From Gilliamella apicola (GTDB lineage: Bacteria > Pseudomonadota > Gammaproteobacteria > Enterobacterales > Orbaceae), in the NCBI RefSeq assembly GCF_003202915.1, contig NZ_QGLP01000006.1, positions 1-64,000 on the forward strand: a stretch of DNA of 64,000 nt. Reading direction: 5' to 3'. The notes beneath the pieces are model-generated. The model had not been told where the DNA came from and ran no database searches. It worked only from the letters and a program-made list of their open reading frames with translations. This document shows, piece after piece, positions 55,990-64,000 of the stretch; position 1 is the stretch's first letter, and each line of letters starts with the position of its first letter. The position numbers and the translations under genes were made by a program.

Positions 55990-56182
55990 TTTGTTTTCTC
56001 CGAAAAATTAGGGAAAACCGACAAGGCGAAGATCTATAGATTGAACTGCAACGTAGGAGCTTTAGAAAAAGCTAAAAGACAATATAATAGAAGATACCAT
56101 GTCGGCATTAAGATAAAGTATTGAATACAGGCATTTTGCCACCTCATAAAAAAATTAAAGATTAGACTAAAAAAACGGCGCC
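55990..56182 (-). ncRNA. Long, possibly structured 5' leader of the RNA-repair operon
   Basis: From the predicted start near 56176 the leader runs about 187 nt to the ligase ATG. CCGACA (56100-56105, minus) can pair with TGTCGG (56018-56023), enclosing 76 nt. Inside is the hairpin AGCTTT-TTCT-AAAGCT (56058-56073) and the self-complementary ATCTATAGAT. Right after the outer stem, GTTTTC can pair with GAAAAC that overlaps the GGAG ribosome site, giving a possible sequestering hairpin. Size and outer stem recall a tRNA, but no T-loop or D-loop consensus is present. A regulatory leader responsive to RNA damage is a guess. Confidence 0.35.
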
Positions 56183-56211
56183 ATTATCATTTTAAGCGGA
56201 TATATTGTCAA
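56183..56211 (-). promoter_or_regulatory. Sigma70 promoter of the RNA-repair operon
   Basis: On the minus strand TTGACA (56211-56206) and GATAAT (56188-56183) are separated by exactly 17 bp. This is a near-consensus promoter, followed by a GGCGCCG discriminator. No sigma54-type element was seen. Confidence 0.75.
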
Positions 56212-56291
56212 GTAAAATTGGATTTTTTATACACACAATAAGTGTTAAGATTCAAAAAGATGATTACCATTGATAAATTGTGGAGGGTTAT

Positions 56292-56759
56292 ATGAAGGTC
56301 GAAATCGTTCTATTCCCAATGACGTATTTAGCCCTTATTGAACATTATGACGCGCCCGAGTTAGAACATGAATCAGTAAACAAACTCTTAAAATGGCGAC
56401 AAGAAAATCAGCTTTTAGATGATAAATATAGAAACTACGGCATTCATTATACTAACCCTAACACTACGCCACCTGAAAAACATCATGTTGATTTCGGTAT
56501 CTCTGTTGATGAACTTATTACTAAAAACATTTATGGAGTGATAAATAAAACGATTCCACAATTTCGCTGTGCCAAAGCCAGAAATATAGGTTCGAGATAT
56601 CATAATCAAGCAATTATTTATTTACTTGAAAAATGGTTACCAAACAGTGGAGAAAACTTGGGAGATTTTCCCCCAATTTTTCATTATGTTAATGTTGGAC
56701 CAACTGTAAAATCTGAACAGATGATAACGGATGTTTATTTACCTTTGTTAGATAAATAA
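56292..56759 (+). CDS. GyrI/SbmC-like effector-binding protein
   Basis: The 155-aa product (ATG at 56292 behind GGAGG; a GTG at 56280 is in frame) is a single GyrI-like domain. It has FPMTYLALIEHYDAP, LLKWRQENQL, YGIHYTNPNTTPPEKHHVDF and a C-terminal FHYVNVGPTVKSEQ..TDVYLPL segment, the two-fold SHS2-type pattern of SbmC and AraC-effector domains. E. coli SbmC protects gyrase from microcin B17 and other toxins; other members bind small ligands. It is divergent from the RNA-repair operon, sharing its promoter region, but a functional link is not established. Confidence 0.75.
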   Translation: MKVEIVLFPMTYLALIEHYDAPELEHESVNKLLKWRQENQLLDDKYRNYGIHYTNPNTTPPEKHHVDFGISVDELITKNIYGVINKTIPQFRCAKARNIGSRYHNQAIIYLLEKWLPNSGENLGDFPPIFHYVNVGPTVKSEQMITDVYLPLLDK

Positions 56760-56776
56760 TACTTATATAATATTAA

Positions 56777-57610
56777 TTAGTTAGGTGAATAATCTGCACC
56801 AAAATAACGTTGACTAATTTGTGAAAGTTCACCACTGCTAATAATTTTTTGAATACCGTCATTAATATCCTGAGTCAATTGTTCACCTTTCGCACTTTTA
56901 CTAATTAAAAGATAACTAAATGGTGAAGCAATGCGATCTTCATCTTCTTTACTGAGTTCAATTATTTTAAGATTAAGATGATGTTCACTAATAAATTGAG
57001 AAAGCATCACTTTATCAATTAATTGAAAATCATATTGGCCACTTTCAACATGCTGTAAAACAGGTAATAAGTCGGCTTCACTGTAAACGATTTTTACAGG
57101 ATTATTAGCGTTTTGTTGATTATAAGTTTCTAAGGCAGTGGCATAATTTAGTCCTGGTGTTACCTCTGTCGACATTCCATTTAGATCATGAAAACTATTG
57201 ATGTTATTATTGTTTTTAGCTACAGCAATAACGTATTGATTTTTAAAAATGGGATCTGAATAAAAATACTTTTCCTTACGTTTCTCATTCATTGCATAAT
57301 TATTGGCACCAACTTGATAACGTTGTGAATCAAGTCCAGCAAGCACTGATGCAAACTCGGTTACCTCAAAGCTAATTTTATATTGTGGTAATTTTGCAAA
57401 TATCGCCCTAACTACATCAATATCATAACCCGTCAGATCACCTTTTTCATCTACTGTGGTAAAAGGGCTTGGTGCGCCTGATGTTGCAATAACAATTTGT
57501 TCAACTTTAGTGTTTTGTGTATTTACATTTACATTTTTATTTTGATCATCACACCCCGTTAACAACACAACACCTAAGACCAAAAAGCTATACCATTTTT
57601 TTAACTTCAT
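56777..57610 (-). CDS. Amino-acid ABC transporter substrate-binding lipoprotein
   Basis: The 277-aa precursor has a lipoprotein signal (VLGVVLLTGC, Cys20) and a family-3 solute-binding domain: VIATSGAPSPFTTVDEKGDL then TGYDIDVVRAIF, FEVTEFASVLAGLDSQRYQV, and SDPIFKNQYVIAVAKNN. This subgroup binds polar amino acids such as cystine or related sulfur compounds. It is the last gene of a minus-strand operon with the permease and ATPase at 58102-59597, separated from them by a GNAT gene. The acylated anchor would keep it at the inner membrane. Confidence 0.85.
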   Translation of the reverse strand: MKLKKWYSFLVLGVVLLTGCDDQNKNVNVNTQNTKVEQIVIATSGAPSPFTTVDEKGDLTGYDIDVVRAIFAKLPQYKISFEVTEFASVLAGLDSQRYQVGANNYAMNEKRKEKYFYSDPIFKNQYVIAVAKNNNNINSFHDLNGMSTEVTPGLNYATALETYNQQNANNPVKIVYSEADLLPVLQHVESGQYDFQLIDKVMLSQFISEHHLNLKIIELSKEDEDRIASPFSYLLISKSAKGEQLTQDINDGIQKIISSGELSQISQRYFGADYSPN

Positions 57611-57658
57611 AACACTGATCCTTTTTAGTTTAATAACCTATAGTTAGTTGAGATATAT

Positions 57659-58084
57659 CTAGATAAATCCCATTTCTTTCATTTGCTGACGATGATCTTG
57701 TTGATATATCGCCATACCAGTTTTCATCAGGTCAAATCCTAAATTTTTATAGAACTCAACTGTTTGAGGATGGGTATAAAGGATAATATTACAATCCATA
57801 ACTTGCTCGACAAGTTTATCGACAATTAGCCTGCCATATTGCTGTCCATGTAAGTATTTAGCCAAAGCAATATTATATATTGCAGCCTGACAAATACCGT
57901 CAGACAATGCTCGCCCCACACCCACCACATGATTATTCTCCAATAAAAATACCACGGCATAGCTTCTTCTAAATACCTGTTCTTGAGTTTTCGCATCTAA
58001 TGAACTTAGTCCATAAAAAGCCAGTAAATCAGCAACTTCCTGCCAATTAATATCATCACAGTGTTGTTGAATAGTAATATCCAT
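57659..58084 (-). CDS. GNAT-family N-acetyltransferase
   Basis: The 141-aa protein has a GNAT core: LLENNHVVGVGRALSDGICQ (beta strands 2-4), IALAKYLHGQQYGRLIVDKL (acetyl-CoA-binding loop, QQxxGR form of Q/RxxGxG/A) and LYTHPQTVEFYKNLGFDLM near the end. It should transfer an acetyl group from acetyl-CoA to an amine. Its place between the ATPase and the binding protein of an amino-acid ABC importer suggests it acts on the imported compound, as in bacterial operons that salvage S-modified cysteines through N-acetylation. The substrate is inference. Confidence 0.8.
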   Translation of the reverse strand: MDITIQQHCDDINWQEVADLLAFYGLSSLDAKTQEQVFRRSYAVVFLLENNHVVGVGRALSDGICQAAIYNIALAKYLHGQQYGRLIVDKLVEQVMDCNIILYTHPQTVEFYKNLGFDLMKTGMAIYQQDHRQQMKEMGFI

Positions 58085-58101
58085 TACGACCTCTTAACTG
58101 A

Positions 58102-58866
58102 TTAAATTTCATAATCCATTTGCATAGCAGAATAATATCTGGATAAAAAATCTCTCGTTCTTTGTTGAACTGGATTTAGAAAGACTTTACTAGGTGGACC
58201 ATCTTCAATAATCTGTCCCTTATCTAAAAATAAAACTCGAGTTGCAATATCATGCACAAAACTCATTTCATGAGAAACTAGAATCATAGTGATACCTGAT
58301 TTAGCTGCCATTTTTATCGTTGCCAATACTTCACCTACTAGCTCAGGATCTAATGCCGAGGTTGGTTCATCAAGTAATAAAACTTTAGGATTCATGGCTA
58401 ACGCTCTAGCAATAGCCACCCGTTGTTGTTGGCCTCCTGATAGTTGTTTTGGATAGTGGTTTACTCTATCGACAAGACCAACTTCAACTAATTTTTGATA
58501 AGCAATTCTTTCAGCTTTTTCTCTAGAATATTTTTTAACAATTAATAATCCTTCCATCACATTTTCTAAGGCATTTTTTTGTGTAAAAAGATTAAATTGT
58601 TGAAAAACCATCGCAGTTTGTTGGCGAAATTTGACAATGTGATCGCGTTTAGCTTTACTCACATCAAACGACATGTTATCAATAGTGATATTACCGACTT
58701 GAGGTTTTTCCAATAAATTTAAACAACGCAACAGTGTCGATTTTCCTGCCCCCGAAGCGCCTATAATAGCAACAATCTCATGAGGTTTAACATCAATATT
58801 AATCTTATCTAAGATGCAATTACCATGAAAAGATAAAGTGAGATCATTAATATGAATCATAGCCAT
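58102..58866 (-). CDS. Polar amino-acid ABC transporter ATP-binding protein
   Basis: This 254-aa ATPase has Walker A GASGAGKSTLLRCLN, Q-loop QQFNLF, signature LSGGQQQRVAIARALA, Walker B VLLLDEPTSALDP and switch His in VSHEMSF. It is of the GlnQ/HisP/TcyC type. Its start overlaps the permease stop by 10 bp, so expression is coupled. It powers import of the ligand bound by the lipoprotein at 56777. Confidence 0.93.
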   Translation of the reverse strand: MAMIHINDLTLSFHGNCILDKINIDVKPHEIVAIIGASGAGKSTLLRCLNLLEKPQVGNITIDNMSFDVSKAKRDHIVKFRQQTAMVFQQFNLFTQKNALENVMEGLLIVKKYSREKAERIAYQKLVEVGLVDRVNHYPKQLSGGQQQRVAIARALAMNPKVLLLDEPTSALDPELVGEVLATIKMAAKSGITMILVSHEMSFVHDIATRVLFLDKGQIIEDGPPSKVFLNPVQQRTRDFLSRYYSAMQMDYEI

Positions 58867-59597
58867 TTCCCTCTTCGGTAACTTGGGGTATTTTTATCGT
58901 CACTGATGGTTAATCGTTTTTCTAAATACTTCACCAACAATTCGATTAATATTGTTAATGCCCAATAAATTAATGCAAGTGAGATATAAACCTCAAAATA
59001 GCGATAGCTATGACCTGCTAGTGTTTTACCTCTTCCGGTCATTTCGGTAACCGAACAAACAAACGCTAGGGATGTTCCTTTTAGCAATCCTATTAGCGTA
59101 TTACCTAAATTTGGCAGTACGACAATAAATGCTTCAGGAATAACAATACGGCGTAATACTTGACTATAAGTCATACCTAAAGATTGAGCTGCTTCGATTT
59201 GCCCCTTATTTACCGATTGTAAGGCGGCACGAATGGTTTCAGAGTTATAAGCGGCTTCATTGAACGAAAAGGCAATTAAGACAAATAACATTGCCGGGAG
59301 GCCATTAATATTAAAATCAGTAGCAAAAAAATAATTAATATAGCGTAATAAAATTGGCAGACCGTAAAAGCTTAAATAAAGCTGTACCAATAAGGGAGTT
59401 CCTCGGATAAATGAAACAAATAGCGCGGCAATTTGCGTTAATACCGGTATTTTGTTCATTTTAATTATGGCAATCATTAAGCCCAATATTACGCCAAGTA
59501 ACATCGAAAAAATCGTAATAAAAAGCGTTACTGGCAAATAAGCGAGCAATGTGGGTATTTGGGTGAAAATTAATCCAAAATCAATAATATTTGGCAT
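58857..59597 (-). CDS. Polar amino-acid ABC transporter permease
   Basis: The 246-aa protein has five or so membrane helices and the HisMQ-type coupling motif AAQSLGMTYSQVLRRIVIPE, followed by LPNLGNTLIGLLKGTSLAF. The N-terminal part, FVSFIRGTPLLVQLYLSFYG, is typical of amino-acid permeases such as TcyB/YecS. Only one permease gene is present, so it is expected to act as a homodimer with the ATPase encoded next. Confidence 0.92.
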   Translation of the reverse strand: MPNIIDFGLIFTQIPTLLAYLPVTLFITIFSMLLGVILGLMIAIIKMNKIPVLTQIAALFVSFIRGTPLLVQLYLSFYGLPILLRYINYFFATDFNINGLPAMLFVLIAFSFNEAAYNSETIRAALQSVNKGQIEAAQSLGMTYSQVLRRIVIPEAFIVVLPNLGNTLIGLLKGTSLAFVCSVTEMTGRGKTLAGHSYRYFEVYISLALIYWALTILIELLVKYLEKRLTISDDKNTPSYRRGKWL

Positions 59598-59623
59598 CTG
59601 TATTATCCCAATATCAAAATAAG

Positions 59624-60580
59624 TTAACTAAATTGTTTATCTCGATTATGTGGCGTTTGCCAATTACTAACATCAGGTCCTAACGGCAAAATATCATAAG
59701 GATTATGGGCATTATTACCTAAAAAATAACCTTTTTTGATTGCATCAAAATCAGTGGTCTCACCAAAAGCAGGTATTTGATAGAGATCACGTGCATATCC
59801 CCATAAATTAGGATAGTCGACAATTCTATTTCGATTGGTATTAAAAGCAGAATAATAGGCAACATCAAAACGCGCTAACGTAACATATAAGCGAATATCA
59901 GAATCAGTAATTTTATCGCCAAAAAGATAACGAGATTGACTTAATCGTTGTTCTAATTTATCTAATTGGTTAAAAACAAGATGGTAAGCGTCTTCATAGG
60001 ATTGTTGCGATCGAGCAAAGCCTGCTTTATAAACGCCGTTGTTGACCTCATGAAATATCACATCATTCAATTGATCAATTTCAGTACGTAAATGTTCAGG
60101 ATAAAGATCAGGTGCACCAGCTTTGTGAAAAGGTTTAAATACGGTTTCCCAATAGTTGGTCAATCTAAAATAATCGTTGTTAACCACTTTGCCCGTTTTT
60201 ACATCAACTACGGTAGGGACTGTTGCTCGTCCACTATATTCTGGATCGGTTTTAGCGTAAATCTCTGGTAAATAACGAATACCTAATACAGGATCAACAC
60301 CATTAGGATCGAGCGAAAATTCCCAGCCATGGGGTGTGCGGATAGGGGAAACTTTACCAACACTAATGACATCCTCTAAACCCAATAATTTAATGGCGAT
60401 CATCTGACGATGAGCCCATGGGCAAATTGCCGCCCAAATTAAACGATAACGACCTGATTCTACTGGTAACTGGCCTGGTTGATTACCAAATGGAGTGTCA
60501 AATCGATTTTTTTGACGGACAAAAGCACCATCTTTACTGATTTCATTATTTTCAGTAGTAACCACTTTTCCTATAGACAT
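59624..60580 (-). CDS. Glutathionyl-hydroquinone reductase (Xi-class GST, YqjG-like)
   Basis: The enzyme reduces glutathionyl-hydroquinones to hydroquinones with GSH. The 318-aa protein has the Xi-class active site AAICPWAHR (Cys53), the conserved GRATVPTVVDVKTGKVVNND loop, and the C-terminal all-alpha domain with DSDIRLYVTLARFDVAYYSA. Length and motifs match E. coli YqjG. It precedes the amino-acid ABC operon by 26 bp on the same strand and may be transcribed with it, suggesting handling of glutathione or cysteine conjugates. gor at 11834 supplies reduced glutathione. Confidence 0.88.
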   Translation of the reverse strand: MSIGKVVTTENNEISKDGAFVRQKNRFDTPFGNQPGQLPVESGRYRLIWAAICPWAHRQMIAIKLLGLEDVISVGKVSPIRTPHGWEFSLDPNGVDPVLGIRYLPEIYAKTDPEYSGRATVPTVVDVKTGKVVNNDYFRLTNYWETVFKPFHKAGAPDLYPEHLRTEIDQLNDVIFHEVNNGVYKAGFARSQQSYEDAYHLVFNQLDKLEQRLSQSRYLFGDKITDSDIRLYVTLARFDVAYYSAFNTNRNRIVDYPNLWGYARDLYQIPAFGETTDFDAIKKGYFLGNNAHNPYDILPLGPDVSNWQTPHNRDKQFS

Positions 60581-60740
60581 ACGCTTACTCCTATTATTTG
60601 ATGCTGCAATTTAAACTATCCACCAATTGGATTATTTCAATCTAACATCAAATATTTGCGCGATAAAATAACGAATAAGCATATTTATATAATCATAAAT
60701 TATATAACCTAGGTATTAAGACTCAAATCTGTGAAAAAAG

Positions 60741-61442
60741 TTACTTTCCTAAGCGTTTATAAAGTCTTTCAGGACGGCCTATTTTGCCATGGTTGAGCTC
60801 AACCATTAATAATTTAGTTTGCACACAATATTCTAAGTACCGTCTGGCGGTAGTTTTACTAATATTAGCTTTTTCGACAATTTGGTCTACCGTTTGCGGT
60901 TCATTTGTTTGCATAAACAGATCTTTGACTTTTTGTAAGGTAATTTCTTCGATACCTTTAGAGTGACGGTTTATATCCGCAAAATCTTTAGTTTGTAGAT
61001 TAAAAAGTTCATCAATTCGTCTTTGATTGACATGTTTTTGTAAACTTTGACGATATAAAAACAGTTCGAAACGTTCAAGTGAATGTTTTAAGCGCTGATA
61101 AGATACCGGTTTGATTAAATAATCAAAAGCACCAAAACGTATCGCCTTGCTACAGGTATCCATATCACTTGCCGCAGTGATGAAAATAACATAACAATCC
61201 AAGCGATTATTAATGATATGTTCGAATAATTCGATACCTTTACCATCTGGTAGGTAATTATCTAGTAAAATTAACGTTGGTTTTAACTTTTCTACCATTA
61301 CTTTGGCTTCTTCCAATGAAGAGGCAATACCAATAACCTCTACTTTGGTATCCCGTTGAATAAATTCGGCATTTAATTCAGCTAAAATAGGCTCATCTTC
61401 AACTATCAGAACTTTAATTGTATCTTCTTTTATTTCATACAT
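60741..61442 (-). CDS. dpiA: Citrate-type response regulator (CitB/DpiA family)
   Basis: The 233-aa protein has a receiver domain (VLIVEDEPILAELNAEF, phosphoacceptor Asp61 in LLDNYLPDG, Lys in YLIKPVSYQRL) and a C-terminal helix-turn-helix (QIVEKANISKTTARRYLEYC) followed by GRPERLYKR, as in CitB/DcuR/DpiA. When phosphorylated by the adjacent kinase it should activate citrate transport and fermentation genes. It follows the kinase gene by 20 bp. Confidence 0.88.
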   Translation of the reverse strand: MYEIKEDTIKVLIVEDEPILAELNAEFIQRDTKVEVIGIASSLEEAKVMVEKLKPTLILLDNYLPDGKGIELFEHIINNRLDCYVIFITAASDMDTCSKAIRFGAFDYLIKPVSYQRLKHSLERFELFLYRQSLQKHVNQRRIDELFNLQTKDFADINRHSKGIEEITLQKVKDLFMQTNEPQTVDQIVEKANISKTTARRYLEYCVQTKLLMVELNHGKIGRPERLYKRLGK

Positions 61443-61462
61443 ATTTCATTTACCTCTGTTAA

Positions 61463-63052
61463 CTACTTAGGTATAAAAACAGAAAAAATCGTTCCATAAG
61501 GTTTGTTATCTTCAAATGTGATATAACCATTAGCTTTTTTCACATAAGTTGAAACTAAATGTAAACCTATACCATGTTCGTTCGAATGTTGTGAGGTTAC
61601 CCCCGGTTGGAAAATTGAATTGCGGATTTTATCGTCTATACCACAACCCTGATCACTGACTTCTAAAACAATTTCATTGGTTCTATCATTTAAAAATAGA
61701 TGGATAGATTTATCGCCTTGATTGTTTTTCAAACAAGCATTAAACGCATTATCCAGCAGATTACCTAATATTGACATAAACTCGGCTTCGGTTATTTTGG
61801 TTGGTAATGCTTCTAAATGACAAGCGGGATCAAACACCAATTTCAAACCAATTTCATGCGTCTTGGAATATTTACCAATTAATAAACCGCAAATAGCTGG
61901 AACCTGAAAATGGCTAGTAATGAAATCGAGGTTTTGTTGATTATCAGCGGAATGTAAGGCAATAAATGATTCGGCTTCTTCATATCGTTTCATATAAATT
62001 AAACCCGATAAAGTTGCCATCCAATTAAGATGTTCGTGTCTTAGCGCTCGCAAATTATCCACATACTGTGTCACTTGCGATAATTGCATACTTAATAAAT
62101 TTATATCATCATAATTTCGAAAGGTAATCACCCACCCTAATATCTCATCATCAACAATCACGCGAATACAATTCGCGATGACAATAATATTATTAAAATA
62201 ACAAATATGGTCATGTACATCTTTAGTCTGATTATTACAACCATAAATAAAATCTGTTGATTTAATAAAATCAGATAAATCATGATTCAGTAGCCTATTA
62301 TCATCAATATCAATATTTAACATACGTCTTGCTGATTGATTAATGTTTATAACTTTATAGTCAAGATCAATCGCAATAATTCCTTCAAAAATTGATTCCA
62401 TTATTGATTTCTGACTTTTCACTAATAGTACAATTTCTTGAGGTTCTAAATTAAACATCTGTTTTTTAATAGCTTTAGCAAAGCATAAAGAAAATATAAA
62501 TAAGGCAAAAAATAAAAATGAACAAAAAATAATGAAAGGAATAAATTGCTGTGTATGTGATGAAGAGATATCTTCAACCATATAACCAACAGAAACAATA
62601 CCGATTACTTTTCCTTGGTTTATAATCGGTGCTTTACCTCGTAGAGCAAGACCTAGAGAGCCTTCACTGATTGTAGTGCTACTAATGCCGCTTAAAACTT
62701 TATGATTGTCATCGCCAACCATGGGTAAATATATAGAATTATTAGCGGTATGATACAGTCGATAAGCTTTTTCATCTCCAATAACAATATAACTTGCATC
62801 ACTTTGTTTAAAAATATCCGAAACAAGATTAGCTATCTGTTCAGTATCTTTTTCCTCAACATATTTTACCAAACTAGGAATAACCGCTAACTCTTTTGCT
62901 TGAATTTGCGCCTTCTCTCCTAAACTACGATATAAGGCGTTTTCTGTCACATTCCAAATATAGCTTTGTAGCAATAGCAGAACGGCCAATGAAAAAAGCA
63001 AAAGAGATAAAAATAACTTTGTCGTGAATGAAAAATGGATTCGTTTTCGCAT
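61463..63052 (-). CDS. dpiB: Citrate-sensing histidine kinase (CitA/DpiB family)
   Basis: This membrane sensor kinase has 529 residues. TM1 spans about 13-32, and a periplasmic PDC/PAS citrate domain spans 33-168 with YRLYHTANN (Arg98, His101) and LALRGKAPI (Arg138, Lys140), which correspond in pattern to the citrate ligands of CitA. TM2 lies at about 170-193, a cytoplasmic PAS at about 210-315, and the H-box LRALRHEHLNW has His339. The ATPase domain has NLLDNAFNA, DQGCGI and HGIGLHLV. It is divergent from the citS-type transporter, the classic arrangement of citrate regulons. Confidence 0.9.
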   Translation of the reverse strand: MRKRIHFSFTTKLFLSLLLFSLAVLLLLQSYIWNVTENALYRSLGEKAQIQAKELAVIPSLVKYVEEKDTEQIANLVSDIFKQSDASYIVIGDEKAYRLYHTANNSIYLPMVGDDNHKVLSGISSTTISEGSLGLALRGKAPIINQGKVIGIVSVGYMVEDISSSHTQQFIPFIIFCSFLFFALFIFSLCFAKAIKKQMFNLEPQEIVLLVKSQKSIMESIFEGIIAIDLDYKVININQSARRMLNIDIDDNRLLNHDLSDFIKSTDFIYGCNNQTKDVHDHICYFNNIIVIANCIRVIVDDEILGWVITFRNYDDINLLSMQLSQVTQYVDNLRALRHEHLNWMATLSGLIYMKRYEEAESFIALHSADNQQNLDFITSHFQVPAICGLLIGKYSKTHEIGLKLVFDPACHLEALPTKITEAEFMSILGNLLDNAFNACLKNNQGDKSIHLFLNDRTNEIVLEVSDQGCGIDDKIRNSIFQPGVTSQHSNEHGIGLHLVSTYVKKANGYITFEDNKPYGTIFSVFIPK

Positions 63053-63150
63053 TTTTATACTTTGTTAATAATTGCTGTATCTGCTAGGAAGTGTAACACA
63101 GCATAAAAAAACTTAGAGCCTTTAAAACCTTAAAAACCACAATTAATCCA

Positions 63151-63162
63151 TGATTTACATCA
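63151..63162 (+). promoter_or_regulatory. FNR/CRP-like site upstream of the citrate transporter gene
   Basis: TGATTTACATCA matches the FNR core TGAT-N4-ATCA, and with flanks (ATGATTTACATCACA) also one half of a CRP site. It lies in the divergent citA-citS promoter region, where oxygen and catabolite control are known for citrate fermentation in Klebsiella. Confidence 0.4.
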
Positions 63163-63234
63163 CAAAATCGATATAAATATTTTGTCACTATAGCCACCAT
63201 TAAAACAGAGCAAAATTATTTTGGAGATAAAAAT

Positions 63235-64000
63235 ATGGTGAGTTTAAATTCAGTTGAAAAAACACATAACGTTAATGGACAAGATGAGATAAAGCACAAA
63301 AATCCGAGACTAAAGTTTTGGCCATTTGGCTGGTGGAAACTTATGGATGATTTTAAAATTGGTGTAATTCCTTTACCATTATTTCTAATCGCTGGTATGC
63401 TTATCTTTGCTGAAGTATTAGTAACAGGTAAATTACCAAGTGAAATCGTCGTCATGGTAGTAACGTGTGCGTTTTTTGGTTTTTTATGTGGTGAAATTGG
63501 CAAACGTTTACCTATAGTTGGCAAAATGGGGGCCGCGGCAATTTGTGCAACCTTTATTCCATCTGCATTAGTCTATTACGGCATTTTGCCTACTCCCGTG
63601 GTAGAAGCAACGACCAAATTCTATAAAGATACTCACATTTTATATCTTTATATCTGCTGTATTATCGTTGGTAGTATTATGAACATGGATAAGAAAACGC
63701 TTATTCAAGGTTTCTTAAAAATCTTCGGGCCAATGGTATGTGGTGAAATCGTTGGAATGCTAGTTGGCGTGGGTGTGGGTTATTTATTAGGCTTGTCACC
63801 ATTTGAAACATTCTTCTTCTTAGTATTACCCATCATGGCTGGTGGTGTTGGTGAAGGAGCCATACCTTTATCTATCGGCTATGCCTCTATTTTAGGTATG
63901 GAACAAGGCGAAGCACTCGGTCGAGTGTTACCAATTGTTATGTTAGGAGGTTTAACCGGTATTATTTGTGGAGGAATTCTTAACCGTCTTGGTAAGGCTT
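63235..64000 (+). CDS. citS: Citrate:cation symporter, 2-HCT family (CitS-like), 3' end outside window
   Basis: The first 255 residues are visible. They form a polar, basic N-terminus ending FWPFGWWKLMDDFKIG and several membrane helices. The hallmark reentrant loop MAGGVGEGAIPLSIGYA carries the GGxG motif of the 2-hydroxycarboxylate transporter family. GGAG lies 8 nt before the ATG. Members import citrate with Na+ or H+, or exchange citrate for acetate, lactate or malate during fermentation. With the divergent CitA/CitB system and citG at 51534 this supports citrate use; the citrate lyase genes would lie beyond the right edge. Confidence 0.9.
   Translation, partial: MVSLNSVEKTHNVNGQDEIKHKNPRLKFWPFGWWKLMDDFKIGVIPLPLFLIAGMLIFAEVLVTGKLPSEIVVMVVTCAFFGFLCGEIGKRLPIVGKMGAAAICATFIPSALVYYGILPTPVVEATTKFYKDTHILYLYICCIIVGSIMNMDKKTLIQGFLKIFGPMVCGEIVGMLVGVGVGYLLGLSPFETFFFLVLPIMAGGVGEGAIPLSIGYASILGMEQGEALGRVLPIVMLGGLTGIICGGILNRLGKA

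Noticed and set aside
56018-56105. tRNA-like gene in the leader of the RNA ligase operon
   Set aside because: The size and outer stem fit, but there is no TTCRA T-loop, no D-arm GG, and the stem is 6 bp. I keep it only as a structured leader candidate.
63216-63524. Minus-strand ORF of 102 codons at the citrate transporter
   Set aside because: It is a shadow of the 2-HCT transporter gene, whose motifs on the plus strand are unmistakable.

Overview
The window reads as chromosomal DNA of an AT-rich gammaproteobacterium. Gene families and local order resemble Enterobacterales and Pasteurellales (ubiE-ubiB-tatABC, mlaFEDCB-ibaG, prlC-rsmJ, rsuA-bcr, gmhA-yafJ, nusB after ribH), but with low GC, compact spacing and many rearranged neighbours. 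This fits a host-associated lineage such as Orbaceae (Gilliamella-like gut symbionts). That placement is inference from gene content and composition; no rRNA or tRNA gene was seen.

Layout. 1-2470 is a sparse accessory stretch with a cut-off exported-protein gene, two unknown ORFs and short coding-looking fragments. 2472-6058 holds kptA (RNA 2'-phosphotransferase) and an M20 amidohydrolase next to an MFS exporter. 6321-7249 is a small island: an R-M controller-like (C protein) regulator with a membrane-anchored partner, divergent from a Ner-like regulator, with C-box operators between them. It lies against the 3' end of mnmE with an integrase-like remnant. 7475-25659 is mostly housekeeping: mnmE, sanA-like, tag, an MHS transporter, gor, hldE, tatABC, ubiB, ubiE, a NadR-like protein, a YfiF-like SPOUT protein, nusB, ribH, gmhA, yafJ, mdtH, mgsA. 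25792-28434 carries two tandem porins, then asnS, pncB, pepN and a rhodanese. 34860-38784 is a methionine-type ABC system (metQ divergent from an M20 hydrolase-metN-metI operon). 39052-42494 is the Mla lipid-transport operon plus ibaG. 42589-51507 holds prlC, rsmJ, rsuA, bcr, a gamma carbonic anhydrase-like protein and ftsK, whose linker carries three 267-bp tandem repeats.

From 51534 the content is accessory again. It has citG, a deletion scar joining the remains of an MFS gene and a GH1 gene, an RNA-repair operon (RNA ligase plus HD-polynucleotide kinase) behind a strong promoter and a long structured leader, a GyrI-like protein, and an amino-acid ABC operon with a GNAT and a glutathionyl-hydroquinone reductase. 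The window ends in a citrate module: the CitB/DpiA-CitA/DpiB two-component system divergent from a citS-type 2-HCT transporter that runs off the edge.

The two most interesting systems are the C-box-controlled divergent regulator pair without any restriction-modification genes (6321-7249) and the HD-Pnk/RNA ligase repair operon with its unusual leader (53990-56211). The latter may work with the KptA at 2472. The families are known; the particular arrangements are what deserve checking.
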